Source: Akkermansia muciniphila
GTDB lineage: Bacteria > Verrucomicrobiota > Verrucomicrobiia > Opitutales > Opitutaceae
Length of the DNA stretch: 64,000 nt
Direction of reading: 5' to 3'
Assembly: GCA_945888375.1 (NCBI GenBank)
Contig: CAMCZZ010000019.1
Coordinates: 1 to 64,000, forward strand
Of the stretch, positions 18,119 to 28,101 are shown piece after piece (position 1 is the first letter of the stretch; each line of letters starts with the position of its first letter). Below the pieces are notes generated by a model. It ran no database searches. It was not told where the DNA came from and saw only the letters and a program-made list of their open reading frames with translations. The position numbers were made by a program, and so were the translations under genes.

Positions 18119-18909
18119 TGCCAACCCCGCTGCTCCAAATCTCGCAGGCCACCGTCCGCTTCGGCGGCCTCACCGCCGTGGATGCCCTCGACCTAACCCT
18201 AGGCGAGCGCGAGCTGGTCGGCCTGATCGGTCCGAACGGGGCCGGAAAAACCACCGCGTTCAACCTCATCACCGGGCTCTACGCACCCGTGTCCGGCACG
18301 GTTTCCTTTGCCGGCCGCCCCCTCGCCGGACTCCCCCCCCACCGCATCGTCGCCGCCGGGATCGCCCGCACGTTTCAAAACATCCGTCTCTTCGGCTCGC
18401 TGAGCGTGCTCGACCACGTGCGCGTCGCCGGAAATCTCCACCGTGCAACCGCGCCTTGGCAGGCGCTGCTTCGAGGTCGGGCGTTCCAGGAAAACGAGGC
18501 CGCCATGACCCGCCGCGCGGAAGAATTGCTGGCCCTGTTTAACCTCGAGCGTTTTCGCGATCTCCCCGCCCGCAGTCTGCCCTACGGCGAACAACGCCGG
18601 CTTGAGATCGTGCGCGCCCTCGCCACCCGGCCTCGCCTCCTGCTGCTCGATGAACCCGCCGCCGGCTTGAATCCACAGGAGAAAATTGAACTGGTCGCCC
18701 TGATCCAGCGCGTGCACCGGGAGTTCGATCTGACCCTCTTGCTGGTCGAGCACTCGATGAAAGTCGTGATGGGCGTCTGCCAGCGCATCGCGGTGCTCGA
18801 TCACGGTAAAAAAATCGCCGAAGGCCCACCCGCTGCCATCCGCCGCGACCCCGCCGTGATCGAGGCCTACCTCGGCCCCGACCAGGCCACCGCGCTTTTC
18901 CACCACTGA
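18118..18909 (+). CDS. livG: branched-chain amino-acid-type ABC transporter ATPase LivG
   Basis: A 263-residue ABC ATPase. Walker A GPNGAGKTT, signature LPYGEQRRLEIVRAL, Walker B LLLLDEPAAGLNP, and the LivG-type ARTFQNIRLFGSLSVLDHV. The start codon overlaps the livM stop by one base, pointing to translational coupling. Cytoplasmic partner of LivF. Confidence 0.95.
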   Translation: MPTPLLQISQATVRFGGLTAVDALDLTLGERELVGLIGPNGAGKTTAFNLITGLYAPVSGTVSFAGRPLAGLPPHRIVAAGIARTFQNIRLFGSLSVLDHVRVAGNLHRATAPWQALLRGRAFQENEAAMTRRAEELLALFNLERFRDLPARSLPYGEQRRLEIVRALATRPRLLLLDEPAAGLNPQEKIELVALIQRVHREFDLTLLLVEHSMKVVMGVCQRIAVLDHGKKIAEGPPAAIRRDPAVIEAYLGPDQATALFHH

Positions 18910-18938
18910 CCGCCACGCCCTCCCCTGCCCCCCAAGCC

Positions 18939-20195
18939 ATGCCATCCCGCCGAACCTTCCTGAAAACCTCCGCCGCCGGCCTGCTGGCCGGCGCCGCCGG
19001 CCACGTCGCCCAGGCGGCATCCACGGCCCTCTCCGTCACCACCACCGCCGATCCGCGCTCGCTTTGGTGCGCCCTAGCTATCCGCTTGGCCGATCCCGTG
19101 CTCACCGCGCTCGCCGCCCGCCGCCTCAAGGCCACCATGCCGGTGGAATCGGCCCCGGGCATCAAAGACCGCCCCGACGTCACCCACCTCGAAGCCCTCG
19201 GACGCTTGCTCGCCGGCCTCGCCCCCTGGCTGGAACTTCCCGCCGCTTCCTCCCCCGAAGGCGTCGAGCGCGCCCGCCTCGCCGCCCTCGCCCGCCTCGC
19301 GATCGACGCCGCCACCGATCCAGCCTCGCCGGATTTCCTCAACTTCACCAAAGGCGGCCAACCCCTCGTGGACGCCGCTTTCCTGGCTCAGGCCCTGCTC
19401 CGCGCCCCCGTCGCGCTCTGGCAAGCCCTCGAATCCCGCGTGCAGGCCAACGTCATCGCCGCCCTGGTATCCACCCGCCCCATCCCGGCCGGCGAAAACA
19501 ACTGGAAACTTTTCGCCACCACCGTCGAAGTCTTCCTCCACCGCGCCGGCGCCGGTCGCGACGACGCGAGGCTTTTCGAGGGCATCGAAAAACACGCCGC
19601 GTGGTATGTCGGCGACGGCACCTACGGCGACGGCCCCGAGTTCCATTGGGATTACTACAACGCCTTCGTGATCCAGCCCATGCTGGTCGAGGCCCTCGAT
19701 GTCGTCGGCGAAGAGAACCCCTCGCTGAAAACCTTCCGCGATAAATCCCGGCAGCGGCTCGCCCGCTACGCCGCCGTCCAGGAACGGATGATCGCGCCCG
19801 ACGGGTCCTTCCCGGTCCTCGGCCGCTCCATCGCCTACCGCTGCGGCGCCTTTCAAGGCCTGGCTCTCGCCGCCCTCCGCGGCACCCTGCCGCCCGGTGT
19901 TTCCGCCGCCCAGGCTCGCGTCGCCCTCACCGCCGTGATCCGCCGCACCCTCGAGGCGCCCGGCACCTTTGACGAAAAGGGCTGGCTGCGCATCGGCCTT
20001 TCCGGCCATCAACCCGCCCTGGGCGAGCGCTACATTTCCACCGGCAGTCTCTACCTTTGCAGCTTCGCCTTCCTGCCACTCGGCCTGCCGGAGACTGACT
20101 CCTTCTGGACCGCTCCCGCCGAGAAGACCACGTGGGAAAAATCCTGGTCCGGCGAAAACCTGCCTGCCGACAAGGCTCTGCCCAAGGCCCACTAG
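18939..20195 (+). CDS. DUF2264 family protein with Tat-type signal, inside the liv operon
   Basis: A 418-residue protein. The N-terminus SRRTFLKTSAAGLLAGAAG is a twin-arginine export signal. The rest matches the DUF2264 family: NNWKLFATTVEVFLHRAG, WYVGDGTYGDGPEFHWDYYN, and RSIAYRCGAFQGLALA are conserved-looking blocks. The aromatic-rich helical repeats suggest an (alpha/alpha) toroid fold like that of glycan-active lyases and hydrolases. Here it lies between livG (29 bp) and livF (13 bp), so it is almost certainly co-transcribed with the transporter. Function unknown; exported, folded in the cytoplasm first. Confidence 0.85.
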   Translation: MPSRRTFLKTSAAGLLAGAAGHVAQAASTALSVTTTADPRSLWCALAIRLADPVLTALAARRLKATMPVESAPGIKDRPDVTHLEALGRLLAGLAPWLELPAASSPEGVERARLAALARLAIDAATDPASPDFLNFTKGGQPLVDAAFLAQALLRAPVALWQALESRVQANVIAALVSTRPIPAGENNWKLFATTVEVFLHRAGAGRDDARLFEGIEKHAAWYVGDGTYGDGPEFHWDYYNAFVIQPMLVEALDVVGEENPSLKTFRDKSRQRLARYAAVQERMIAPDGSFPVLGRSIAYRCGAFQGLALAALRGTLPPGVSAAQARVALTAVIRRTLEAPGTFDEKGWLRIGLSGHQPALGERYISTGSLYLCSFAFLPLGLPETDSFWTAPAEKTTWEKSWSGENLPADKALPKAH

Positions 20196-20208
20196 GCCAC
20201 CCGCCACC

Positions 20209-22322
<2,114 letters not shown>

Positions 22323-22348
22323 ACCTGAGTCAGTCCCAGTCCCCCGAG

Positions 22349-22381
22349 CCCCGTCCCGCCTCGCGCGGGCCGGGGTTTTTT
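22349..22381 (+). terminator. intrinsic terminator after eno
   Basis: CCCCG-T-CCCGC (22349-22359) pairs with GCGGG-C-CGGGG (22365-22375) over a short loop and is followed by TTTTTT (22376-22381). The T-run reaches the stop codon of the convergent rnhB. Confidence 0.9.
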
Positions 22382-23168
22382 ACGCCCCGCCTTCCTCTTC
22401 GTCATCCGCCTCCAGCAGCCCGAGCTGCCCCGGATCGACCCGCGTGGCCATGAGCTTGCGTAAAAAGGTATCCCGATGCTCCGGGCAGCGCCCGAGCCGC
22501 AGCACTGCCGCGCGGTGCTCCTCCGTGCCGTAGCCCTTGTGCCCGGCAAATCCATAGCCGGGGTAACGCGCGTCGAGCTCGGTCAGCATGCGGTCGCGTT
22601 GCACCTTCGCGACGATCGAGGCCATCGCGATACAGAGCGAACGCCCGTCGCCCTGCACCACCGCGGTATGCGGATAAGGAAAATGCCGCAGCGCTAGGCC
22701 GTCCACGAGGATGCGCGCCCGCGCCGGCGGACGAAAGGCCGCCACCTCCTCCGGCGAGGAAAACAAGTCCGGCTCGCGCGGCGGCTCGGCAAAAGCCGAA
22801 GGCGGATAAATGCCCTCCAGCGCCCGCCGCATCGCGAGTTTGGTCGCACCGAGGATATTCACCCGCTCGATCTCCTCCACGCAGGCGTCGCCGACCGTCG
22901 CATGGATGTGCCCCTCCCCCGCCAGGGCCTCGAAATCTAGATAGAGCGCGTCGCGCTCGCCCGTCGTGAGTTGTTTCGAATCGTTGATGCGCCGGGCGTT
23001 TTCATCCGCCCAACGGCTTTCCAGGAACTTCCGCGTCACCAACACCGCCGCCGCCACCACCGGCCCGGCGAGCGCGCCGCGCCCCGCCTCGTCCACCCCG
23101 ATGAGCTCAGCGTTAGGGTCGAGGTGCTTCAGGTCAAAAGCCCTCAGCTGGCGTCGTTTCGCGGCCAT
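22380..23168 (-). CDS. rnhB: ribonuclease HII
   Basis: A 262-residue RNase HII that cleaves RNA in RNA-DNA hybrids and removes misincorporated ribonucleotides. The catalytic signature GVDEAGRGALAGPV (DE-D motif start) is at about residues 23-36, followed by INDSKQLT, and ASIVAKVQRDRM carries the later acidic-site region. There is an insertion of about 45 residues around 105-150 (PPSAFAEPPREPDLFSSPEE onward) that normal RNase HII lacks, and an acidic C-terminal tail. Lies 37 bp after the RNase HIII gene on the same strand. Confidence 0.94.
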   Translation of the reverse strand: MAAKRRQLRAFDLKHLDPNAELIGVDEAGRGALAGPVVAAAVLVTRKFLESRWADENARRINDSKQLTTGERDALYLDFEALAGEGHIHATVGDACVEEIERVNILGATKLAMRRALEGIYPPSAFAEPPREPDLFSSPEEVAAFRPPARARILVDGLALRHFPYPHTAVVQGDGRSLCIAMASIVAKVQRDRMLTELDARYPGYGFAGHKGYGTEEHRAAVLRLGRCPEHRDTFLRKLMATRVDPGQLGLLEADDEEEGGA

Positions 23169-23205
23169 TTAAATTTTTTGTCGCAGGTTTCGAAAAGGCG
23201 CTCGT

Positions 23206-24216
23206 TCACCACTCCTGCTTGGGCGGCGGCGGCCGCAACGGCAACTCGTTCAGTTTGCCCGCCTCGCTGACCACCTCGTAGGCGGTGCGGAAATGCAGCT
23301 TGGCAAACTCCCCCAGAGCCCGCGCGCCGAAGCGCTCGATGATCTCGCGCGCCTGGACCTTTACCGCTGCGCTCGCGCCCTTTTGCAGCTTCGCGCCGAA
23401 CTTGTCCGAGAGCGCCCGCATCTGGCGCACATACTCGGCCCGCGCCACGATCGAGGCCGCCGCGACCACCGGGTCCTCCTCAGCCTTGGTCCGCATCCGC
23501 AGCTCAAAGCCCGCCACGCCCAGCTTCACCAGCTCGCGCTGCACCAGCGGCGTCTCGGTGAACTGGTCCAGCAGCCCCCACTTCACCGTCTTTTCCTTCA
23601 ACGCCTCCTGCAAGGCGCGCGCGTGCTGGAAGGCGAGGATCATGTTCTGGCTCCGAAACCGCGTCCCCATGAGCTGGTTGTATTGGACCATACTGGAACA
23701 GAGGATGGTCTTCGCCACCACCCCGGGCGTGCCCCGGATGAGGCGGTCGAGCTCGAGGATGCGCGCCTCGGTGATTTTTTTGGAGTCCTGCGCCCCCGCC
23801 GCCCGCCACGCCTCGATCATACTTTTCGAGCCAATCACCGTCGCCGCCACCAACGGCCCGAAAAAGTCGCCCTTGCCGGACTCATCCAGCCCCGCGTGCT
23901 CCTCAAACCAGTCCGGGTGCAGGACCTCGTCATATCCGAGCTTGGGCGCACCCGTGACCTCGGGCTCGAGGATCATGGTGACAAAGTCCTCCGTGCCCTT
24001 GCCCGCCACGACCAGCTTCAGGCTCTCGTAGCCGGTGACGTTTACCCTAGCCGCATCGTTGCGGAAACCGAAACGCGCATAAGCCACCTCGACCGCCTCC
24101 CAGCCCCGGGCGGACAAGAGCCGGCCCAGCTTGGTCATCTGCTCGTCGCTCAGCTTGAGCGTGTAGCTGGCCAGCTTTTTGGGGGCGTCATCGGCGGCGG
24201 CGGGTTTCTTCGGCAT
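23206..24216 (-). CDS. rnhC: ribonuclease HIII
   Basis: A 336-residue RNase HIII. An N-terminal TBP-like substrate-binding domain (DUF3378; YTLKLSDEQMTKLGRLLSARGW) precedes the catalytic domain with GLDESGKGDFFGPLV, DSKKITEARILEL and ASIVARAEYVRQM. The ATG at 24216 (MPKKPAAADD) is used; the frame is open upstream into the mutY leader. Neighbouring rnhB encodes the other type 2 RNase H, so this organism has both. Divergent from mutY. Confidence 0.93.
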   Translation of the reverse strand: MPKKPAAADDAPKKLASYTLKLSDEQMTKLGRLLSARGWEAVEVAYARFGFRNDAARVNVTGYESLKLVVAGKGTEDFVTMILEPEVTGAPKLGYDEVLHPDWFEEHAGLDESGKGDFFGPLVAATVIGSKSMIEAWRAAGAQDSKKITEARILELDRLIRGTPGVVAKTILCSSMVQYNQLMGTRFRSQNMILAFQHARALQEALKEKTVKWGLLDQFTETPLVQRELVKLGVAGFELRMRTKAEEDPVVAAASIVARAEYVRQMRALSDKFGAKLQKGASAAVKVQAREIIERFGARALGEFAKLHFRTAYEVVSEAGKLNELPLRPPPPKQEW

Positions 24217-24319
24217 CAACGGGGAAATTGAACGCGTCGCCGCGCCAAATCCCGCCAAAAACACCGCACCCGCAAACAAAGCTTCCGACCGCCGCCTTTT
24301 CCTGTCCCTTGATACCACC

Positions 24320-25363
24320 GTGGGTTCCCCTCTCTCCGCTCCCGAAGACTTTCGCGCCGCCCTCCTCACTTGGTATCGCATCCATCACCGTCCCCTGCCC
24401 TGGCGACTGGAGCCCTCCCTCTACCGCACCGTGGTGAGCGAGTTCATGTGCCAGCAGACCCAGGTGAAAACCATGCTGCCCTACTTCGCCCGCTGGCTGG
24501 AAGCGCTCCCCGACTTCACCGCCCTCGCCGCCGCCTCCGAGGCCGAGGTGGTAAAACTCTGGGAAGGCCTCGGCTACTACACCCGCGCCCGCAACCTCCA
24601 CAAACTCGCCCGCGCCCTCGTCGCCCTGCCCGCCCCGCCCCGCGACCCCTTAGCTTGGCGCGAGCTGCCCGGCATCGGCCCCTACACCGCCGCCGCCATC
24701 ACTAGCATCAGTTTCGGCGCTCCCGCTGCCGTGGTGGACGGCAATGTCGTGCGCATCCTGACCCGCCTCACCGCCGATGCCTCCGCCTACCGCGATACCA
24801 CCGCCGCCGGCAAGGCCCTCACCCCTCTCGCCGACGCCCTGCTCAACCACGCCGAACCCGGCGACCACAACCAGGCCATGATGGAACTGGGCGCCACCGT
24901 CTGCCACCGCCACCAACCCCTCTGCACCGTCTGCCCGGTCCGCGCTTTTTGCGCTGCCGCCCGCGCCGGCGAACCCGAAGCCTACCCCCGCCTCGCCGCG
25001 AAAAAAATCGAGGCCGTCACCGTGCTCCGCGCCTGGTGCCGGCGACCGAGTGACGGCGCCCTGCTCCTCCACCGCACCGATCCCGCCGCGCGCCGTCTCG
25101 CCGGACAACACGAGTTGCCCTCCGCCGCCCAACTCGGCGTCGCCCCCGCCACCCTCACCGCCCAGCCGCTGCTCGCGGTTAAAAAGCGCGGGATCACCCG
25201 CTTCGCTTTCACCGAGCCCATCTACGCCCTGCCCGCGGAGACCTTGCCCCCCACCCCGCCCGCAGGTCTCGTCTGGGTTCCACCCGCGGACCTCGAAACG
25301 ATTCTGCTCTCCGGCCCCCACCGCCGCTGGGTGCGGGAATTGCTCGCTCGCCCCGCCGCTTGA
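24320..25363 (+). CDS. mutY: adenine DNA glycosylase MutY
   Basis: Removes A opposite 8-oxoguanine. Visible: catalytic Glu region SEFMCQQTQVKTMLPYF, helix-hairpin-helix ELPGIGPYTAAAI, catalytic Asp in AAVVDGNVVRILTRL, and the Fe-S cluster motif C-x6-C-xx-C-x5-C (CHRHQPLCTVCPVRAFC). A C-terminal NUDIX-like domain follows (about residues 235-345). A GTG at 24320 gives 347 residues starting VGSPLSAPEDFRAALL and fits the family; no ATG is suitable. The C of MCQQTQV replaces the common L. Divergent from rnhC. Confidence 0.92.
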   Translation: MGSPLSAPEDFRAALLTWYRIHHRPLPWRLEPSLYRTVVSEFMCQQTQVKTMLPYFARWLEALPDFTALAAASEAEVVKLWEGLGYYTRARNLHKLARALVALPAPPRDPLAWRELPGIGPYTAAAITSISFGAPAAVVDGNVVRILTRLTADASAYRDTTAAGKALTPLADALLNHAEPGDHNQAMMELGATVCHRHQPLCTVCPVRAFCAAARAGEPEAYPRLAAKKIEAVTVLRAWCRRPSDGALLLHRTDPAARRLAGQHELPSAAQLGVAPATLTAQPLLAVKKRGITRFAFTEPIYALPAETLPPTPPAGLVWVPPADLETILLSGPHRRWVRELLARPAA

Positions 25364-25402
25364 CCCGGCAGCCTTCCCCTTTCCCCCTAAAAACACCCCG
25401 CC

Positions 25403-25927
25403 ATGAACCCTCCCTACTTTCTCCTCGAAGACGGCCGCATCACCGGGCCGCATAGCCTGGAGGTGTTGCGACAAAAGGCCGAGATCCACGTTATCTCGGC
25501 GGATACCCCCATCCAGCCCGCGTCGCTCCCCGAAGCCGCCTGGCGTCCGCTGCGCGAGGATCGCCCCCTGCACGCATTTCTCTTCCCCGCCCGGCCCACC
25601 CTCAGCCTTGGCAAAGCCCAATACACCTCGGCCAATACCCCCGGCGACGCCGCCTCCGCCCCCGTGGACGTCTTCGCCATGCTGCGCGACAACGCCGCGC
25701 GCCAAAACGCCGCCGAACGCGATGTCCCGCTCCCGCCTCTTCCCCCCCGCGGCAAGCGCCGTAACCGGGATTTCCTCGTCGTCGCCATCGGCGGCGACGC
25801 CCTCGCGCTCGGACTCTGGCTTTGGGGTGGATGCAATATCGTCCACGGCATCTTTGTCCTCTCCCTAATCGTGATGCTGACGCTGAGCCTTTACTGGGTC
25901 CTTTACCACGTGCTGGACCCCTATTGA
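25403..25927 (+). CDS. GYF_2-like domain membrane protein, hypothetical
   Basis: A 174-residue protein. Residues 1-55 (YFLLEDGRITGPHSLEVLRQ, then AAWRPLRED) resemble the GYF_2-type fold common in membrane proteins of Verrucomicrobiota and Planctomycetes. A Pro-rich basic linker (about 105-123) is followed by two hydrophobic segments (about 125-145 and 147-168). Probably an inner-membrane protein with a cytoplasmic adaptor-like domain. No function can be assigned. It lies 40 bp after mutY. Confidence 0.75.
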   Translation: MNPPYFLLEDGRITGPHSLEVLRQKAEIHVISADTPIQPASLPEAAWRPLREDRPLHAFLFPARPTLSLGKAQYTSANTPGDAASAPVDVFAMLRDNAARQNAAERDVPLPPLPPRGKRRNRDFLVVAIGGDALALGLWLWGGCNIVHGIFVLSLIVMLTLSLYWVLYHVLDPY

Positions 25928-26007
25928 GGGCAGGCAACCCACGTCCGCATCCGCAGGGCATTCGCCATTGCCCGCCGCCGCCCAGCCACCACGTTTAACC
26001 GCAGGCC

Positions 26008-28059
26008 ATGTCCCACTCTTTCCCTCCCGCGCCGCCCTGCCTTGCCCACCGTGACCTCCGCGCCTCGGAGCTCGGCCCCGTCCCAACGCCCGCCGCCCTG
26101 CTCCGCCTCTACGCCTGGGCCGCCCTCGCGCGCCGCGCCGATAATCGTATCCTCGAGCTCTTCCGCCAAGGCCTCATCAAAGGCACCGTAACCGGGGGCC
26201 AGGGCAACGAACTCCTCATCGCGCCCCTCGCCCTCCTCGCCGAGAAGGCCATCGACGTCGTCTCCTTCACCCACCGCGATCTCGCCGGTCACATCGTGTG
26301 GAGCGGCCACCTCTGCGACCACCTGAACCAATACCTGGCCAACTCCGCCAGCCCCACCCAGGCCCGCGAAGGCAATATCCACCACGGCGATCCCGCCCAC
26401 CGCTCCCTGCCGATGATCTCGCATCTCGGCTCCATGCTGTCCCACGTCGCCGGCCTCACGGACGCCCAGCGCCGCGCCGGCCACCCCGCCGTGGGCCTCG
26501 CCCTCTTCGGCGACGGCGGCTCCTCCACCGGCGATATCCACGAGACCCTCAACCTCGCCGCCCTGCTCTCCCTCCCGATCGTTTTCGTGATCGAGAACAA
26601 CGCCTACGCCTACTCCACCCCGACCCGCGAACAATTCCCCGCCTCGGTCGAGCTTTGGCGCCGCGCCGCCGGCTACGGCATCGAGGGCCTGCGCGTGGAC
26701 GTCACCGGCGATCCCGTCGCCGCCGCCCAGACCTTCGCCGCCGCCCTCGAGCGCGCCCGCGCCGAGGTTCGCCCCATCCTGATCGAGGCCCACACCTCTC
26801 GCCTCCGCGGCCATGCCGCCTACGATACCTGCGACTACCTGACCGCCGCCGAGAACGCCGCCATCCAGGCCTCCGATCCCCTGCCCAAACTCCGCGCCCG
26901 CCTCGTTTCCGAAGGCCTCGCCGCCGAGCTTGAGGGGATCGACGCCGAACTCGGCGCCTGGGTCGAGGCCTGCATCCAGGTATCCCTCGCCCTTGCCCGG
27001 CCCTCTCCCGCTTCCCTCCCAGCCGATGCCTACGCGCCGGACGCCGCCCCCCTGGGTTGGAGCCCCTCCGTGAATTCCGAGCCCGGCACTCCCGTTACTT
27101 TCGCGCAAGCCCTCACCCTGGCCCATGGAAAAATCCTCCGCGAGCAGCCGGAATCCGTCCTGCTCGGACAGGATATCGGCGTCTACGGCGGCGCCTTCAA
27201 AGTCACCGAGGGCCTGCTCGCCCTTCACGGTCGTGCCCGCGTTTTCAATACCCCGCTGGCCGAGTCCGCCTGCACCGGCTACGCCATCGGCCTGGCCCTC
27301 GGTGGCCACCGCGTGATCGCGGAGTTCCAGTTCGCCGACTTCGTCACCGAGGCGATGACCCAGATCGCCCTTAACGCCGCCACCTACCATTTCCGCTCCG
27401 GTGCGAAAGTCCCGCTGGTCTTCCGCCTTCCCTGCGGCGGCGGCCTCACCTTCGGCTCCTTTCATTCGCAGGAGTTGGAGTCCGCCCTTCTTGCCTTCCC
27501 CGGCTTGAAAGCGCTCTACCCCTCCACCGCGCAAGACGCCTTCGACTGCCTGCTCGCCGCCTACGAGGACGAGAATCCCGTCCTGCTTTTCGAGCACAAG
27601 GCCCTCTACCGCCGCGGCAAACACTCGCTCGCCTGGAACCCCGCCTACCGTGATGTCTGGTCGCCCCGCCTCGTGCGCGCCGGCGCCCACGCCACTCTCG
27701 TGACCTACGGCGAAATGGTCCACCTCGCCACCGAGGCCGCCGCCTATCTCGAGTCCGAATACGAAAAATCCGTCGAGGTCTGGGACCTCCGCGCCCTCGC
27801 CCCGCTTCGACTGGAGGCCATCCGCGCATCCGTCGCCCGCACCCACCGCATCTGCGTCCTGCACGAGGGCCGCCGCACCCACGGCTTCGGCGCCGAGCTA
27901 GTTAGCCGCATCGTGGAGGAAAATTTCTTCGACCTCGAGGCCCCGCCCCTGCGCATCGCCTCCCTCGACCTGCCCGTGCCCTTCGCCCCCGAACTCGAAG
28001 CCGCCTACCGCCCCACCCGCGACGGCCTGATCGAAAAACTCGTCCCTTGGCTCGGCTGA
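26008..28059 (+). CDS. fused E1 alpha-beta subunit of a thiamine-dependent 2-oxoacid dehydrogenase
   Basis: A 683-residue protein. Residues 1-330 are the E1 alpha part with the TPP motif GDGGSSTGDIHETLN (G168-D169-G170) running to IENNAYA (about 197). Residues about 350-683 are the E1 beta part: VTFAQALTLAHGKILREQPE, GQDIGVYGGAFKVTEGL, FADFVTEAMTQIALNAATYHF, FLEHKALYR-type FEHKALYRRG, and the C-terminal transketolase-like domain. The architecture is that of branched-chain or pyruvate-type E1 enzymes that are normally two genes. No E2 (lipoyl) or E3 gene lies in the window, so the 2-oxoacid substrate cannot be fixed. Confidence 0.9.
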   Translation: MSHSFPPAPPCLAHRDLRASELGPVPTPAALLRLYAWAALARRADNRILELFRQGLIKGTVTGGQGNELLIAPLALLAEKAIDVVSFTHRDLAGHIVWSGHLCDHLNQYLANSASPTQAREGNIHHGDPAHRSLPMISHLGSMLSHVAGLTDAQRRAGHPAVGLALFGDGGSSTGDIHETLNLAALLSLPIVFVIENNAYAYSTPTREQFPASVELWRRAAGYGIEGLRVDVTGDPVAAAQTFAAALERARAEVRPILIEAHTSRLRGHAAYDTCDYLTAAENAAIQASDPLPKLRARLVSEGLAAELEGIDAELGAWVEACIQVSLALARPSPASLPADAYAPDAAPLGWSPSVNSEPGTPVTFAQALTLAHGKILREQPESVLLGQDIGVYGGAFKVTEGLLALHGRARVFNTPLAESACTGYAIGLALGGHRVIAEFQFADFVTEAMTQIALNAATYHFRSGAKVPLVFRLPCGGGLTFGSFHSQELESALLAFPGLKALYPSTAQDAFDCLLAAYEDENPVLLFEHKALYRRGKHSLAWNPAYRDVWSPRLVRAGAHATLVTYGEMVHLATEAAAYLESEYEKSVEVWDLRALAPLRLEAIRASVARTHRICVLHEGRRTHGFGAELVSRIVEENFFDLEAPPLRIASLDLPVPFAPELEAAYRPTRDGLIEKLVPWLG

Positions 28060-28101
28060 TTTTCCCGCTCCCCGCCCTGCGCCCCCTCGAATATTCTCAG
28101 C

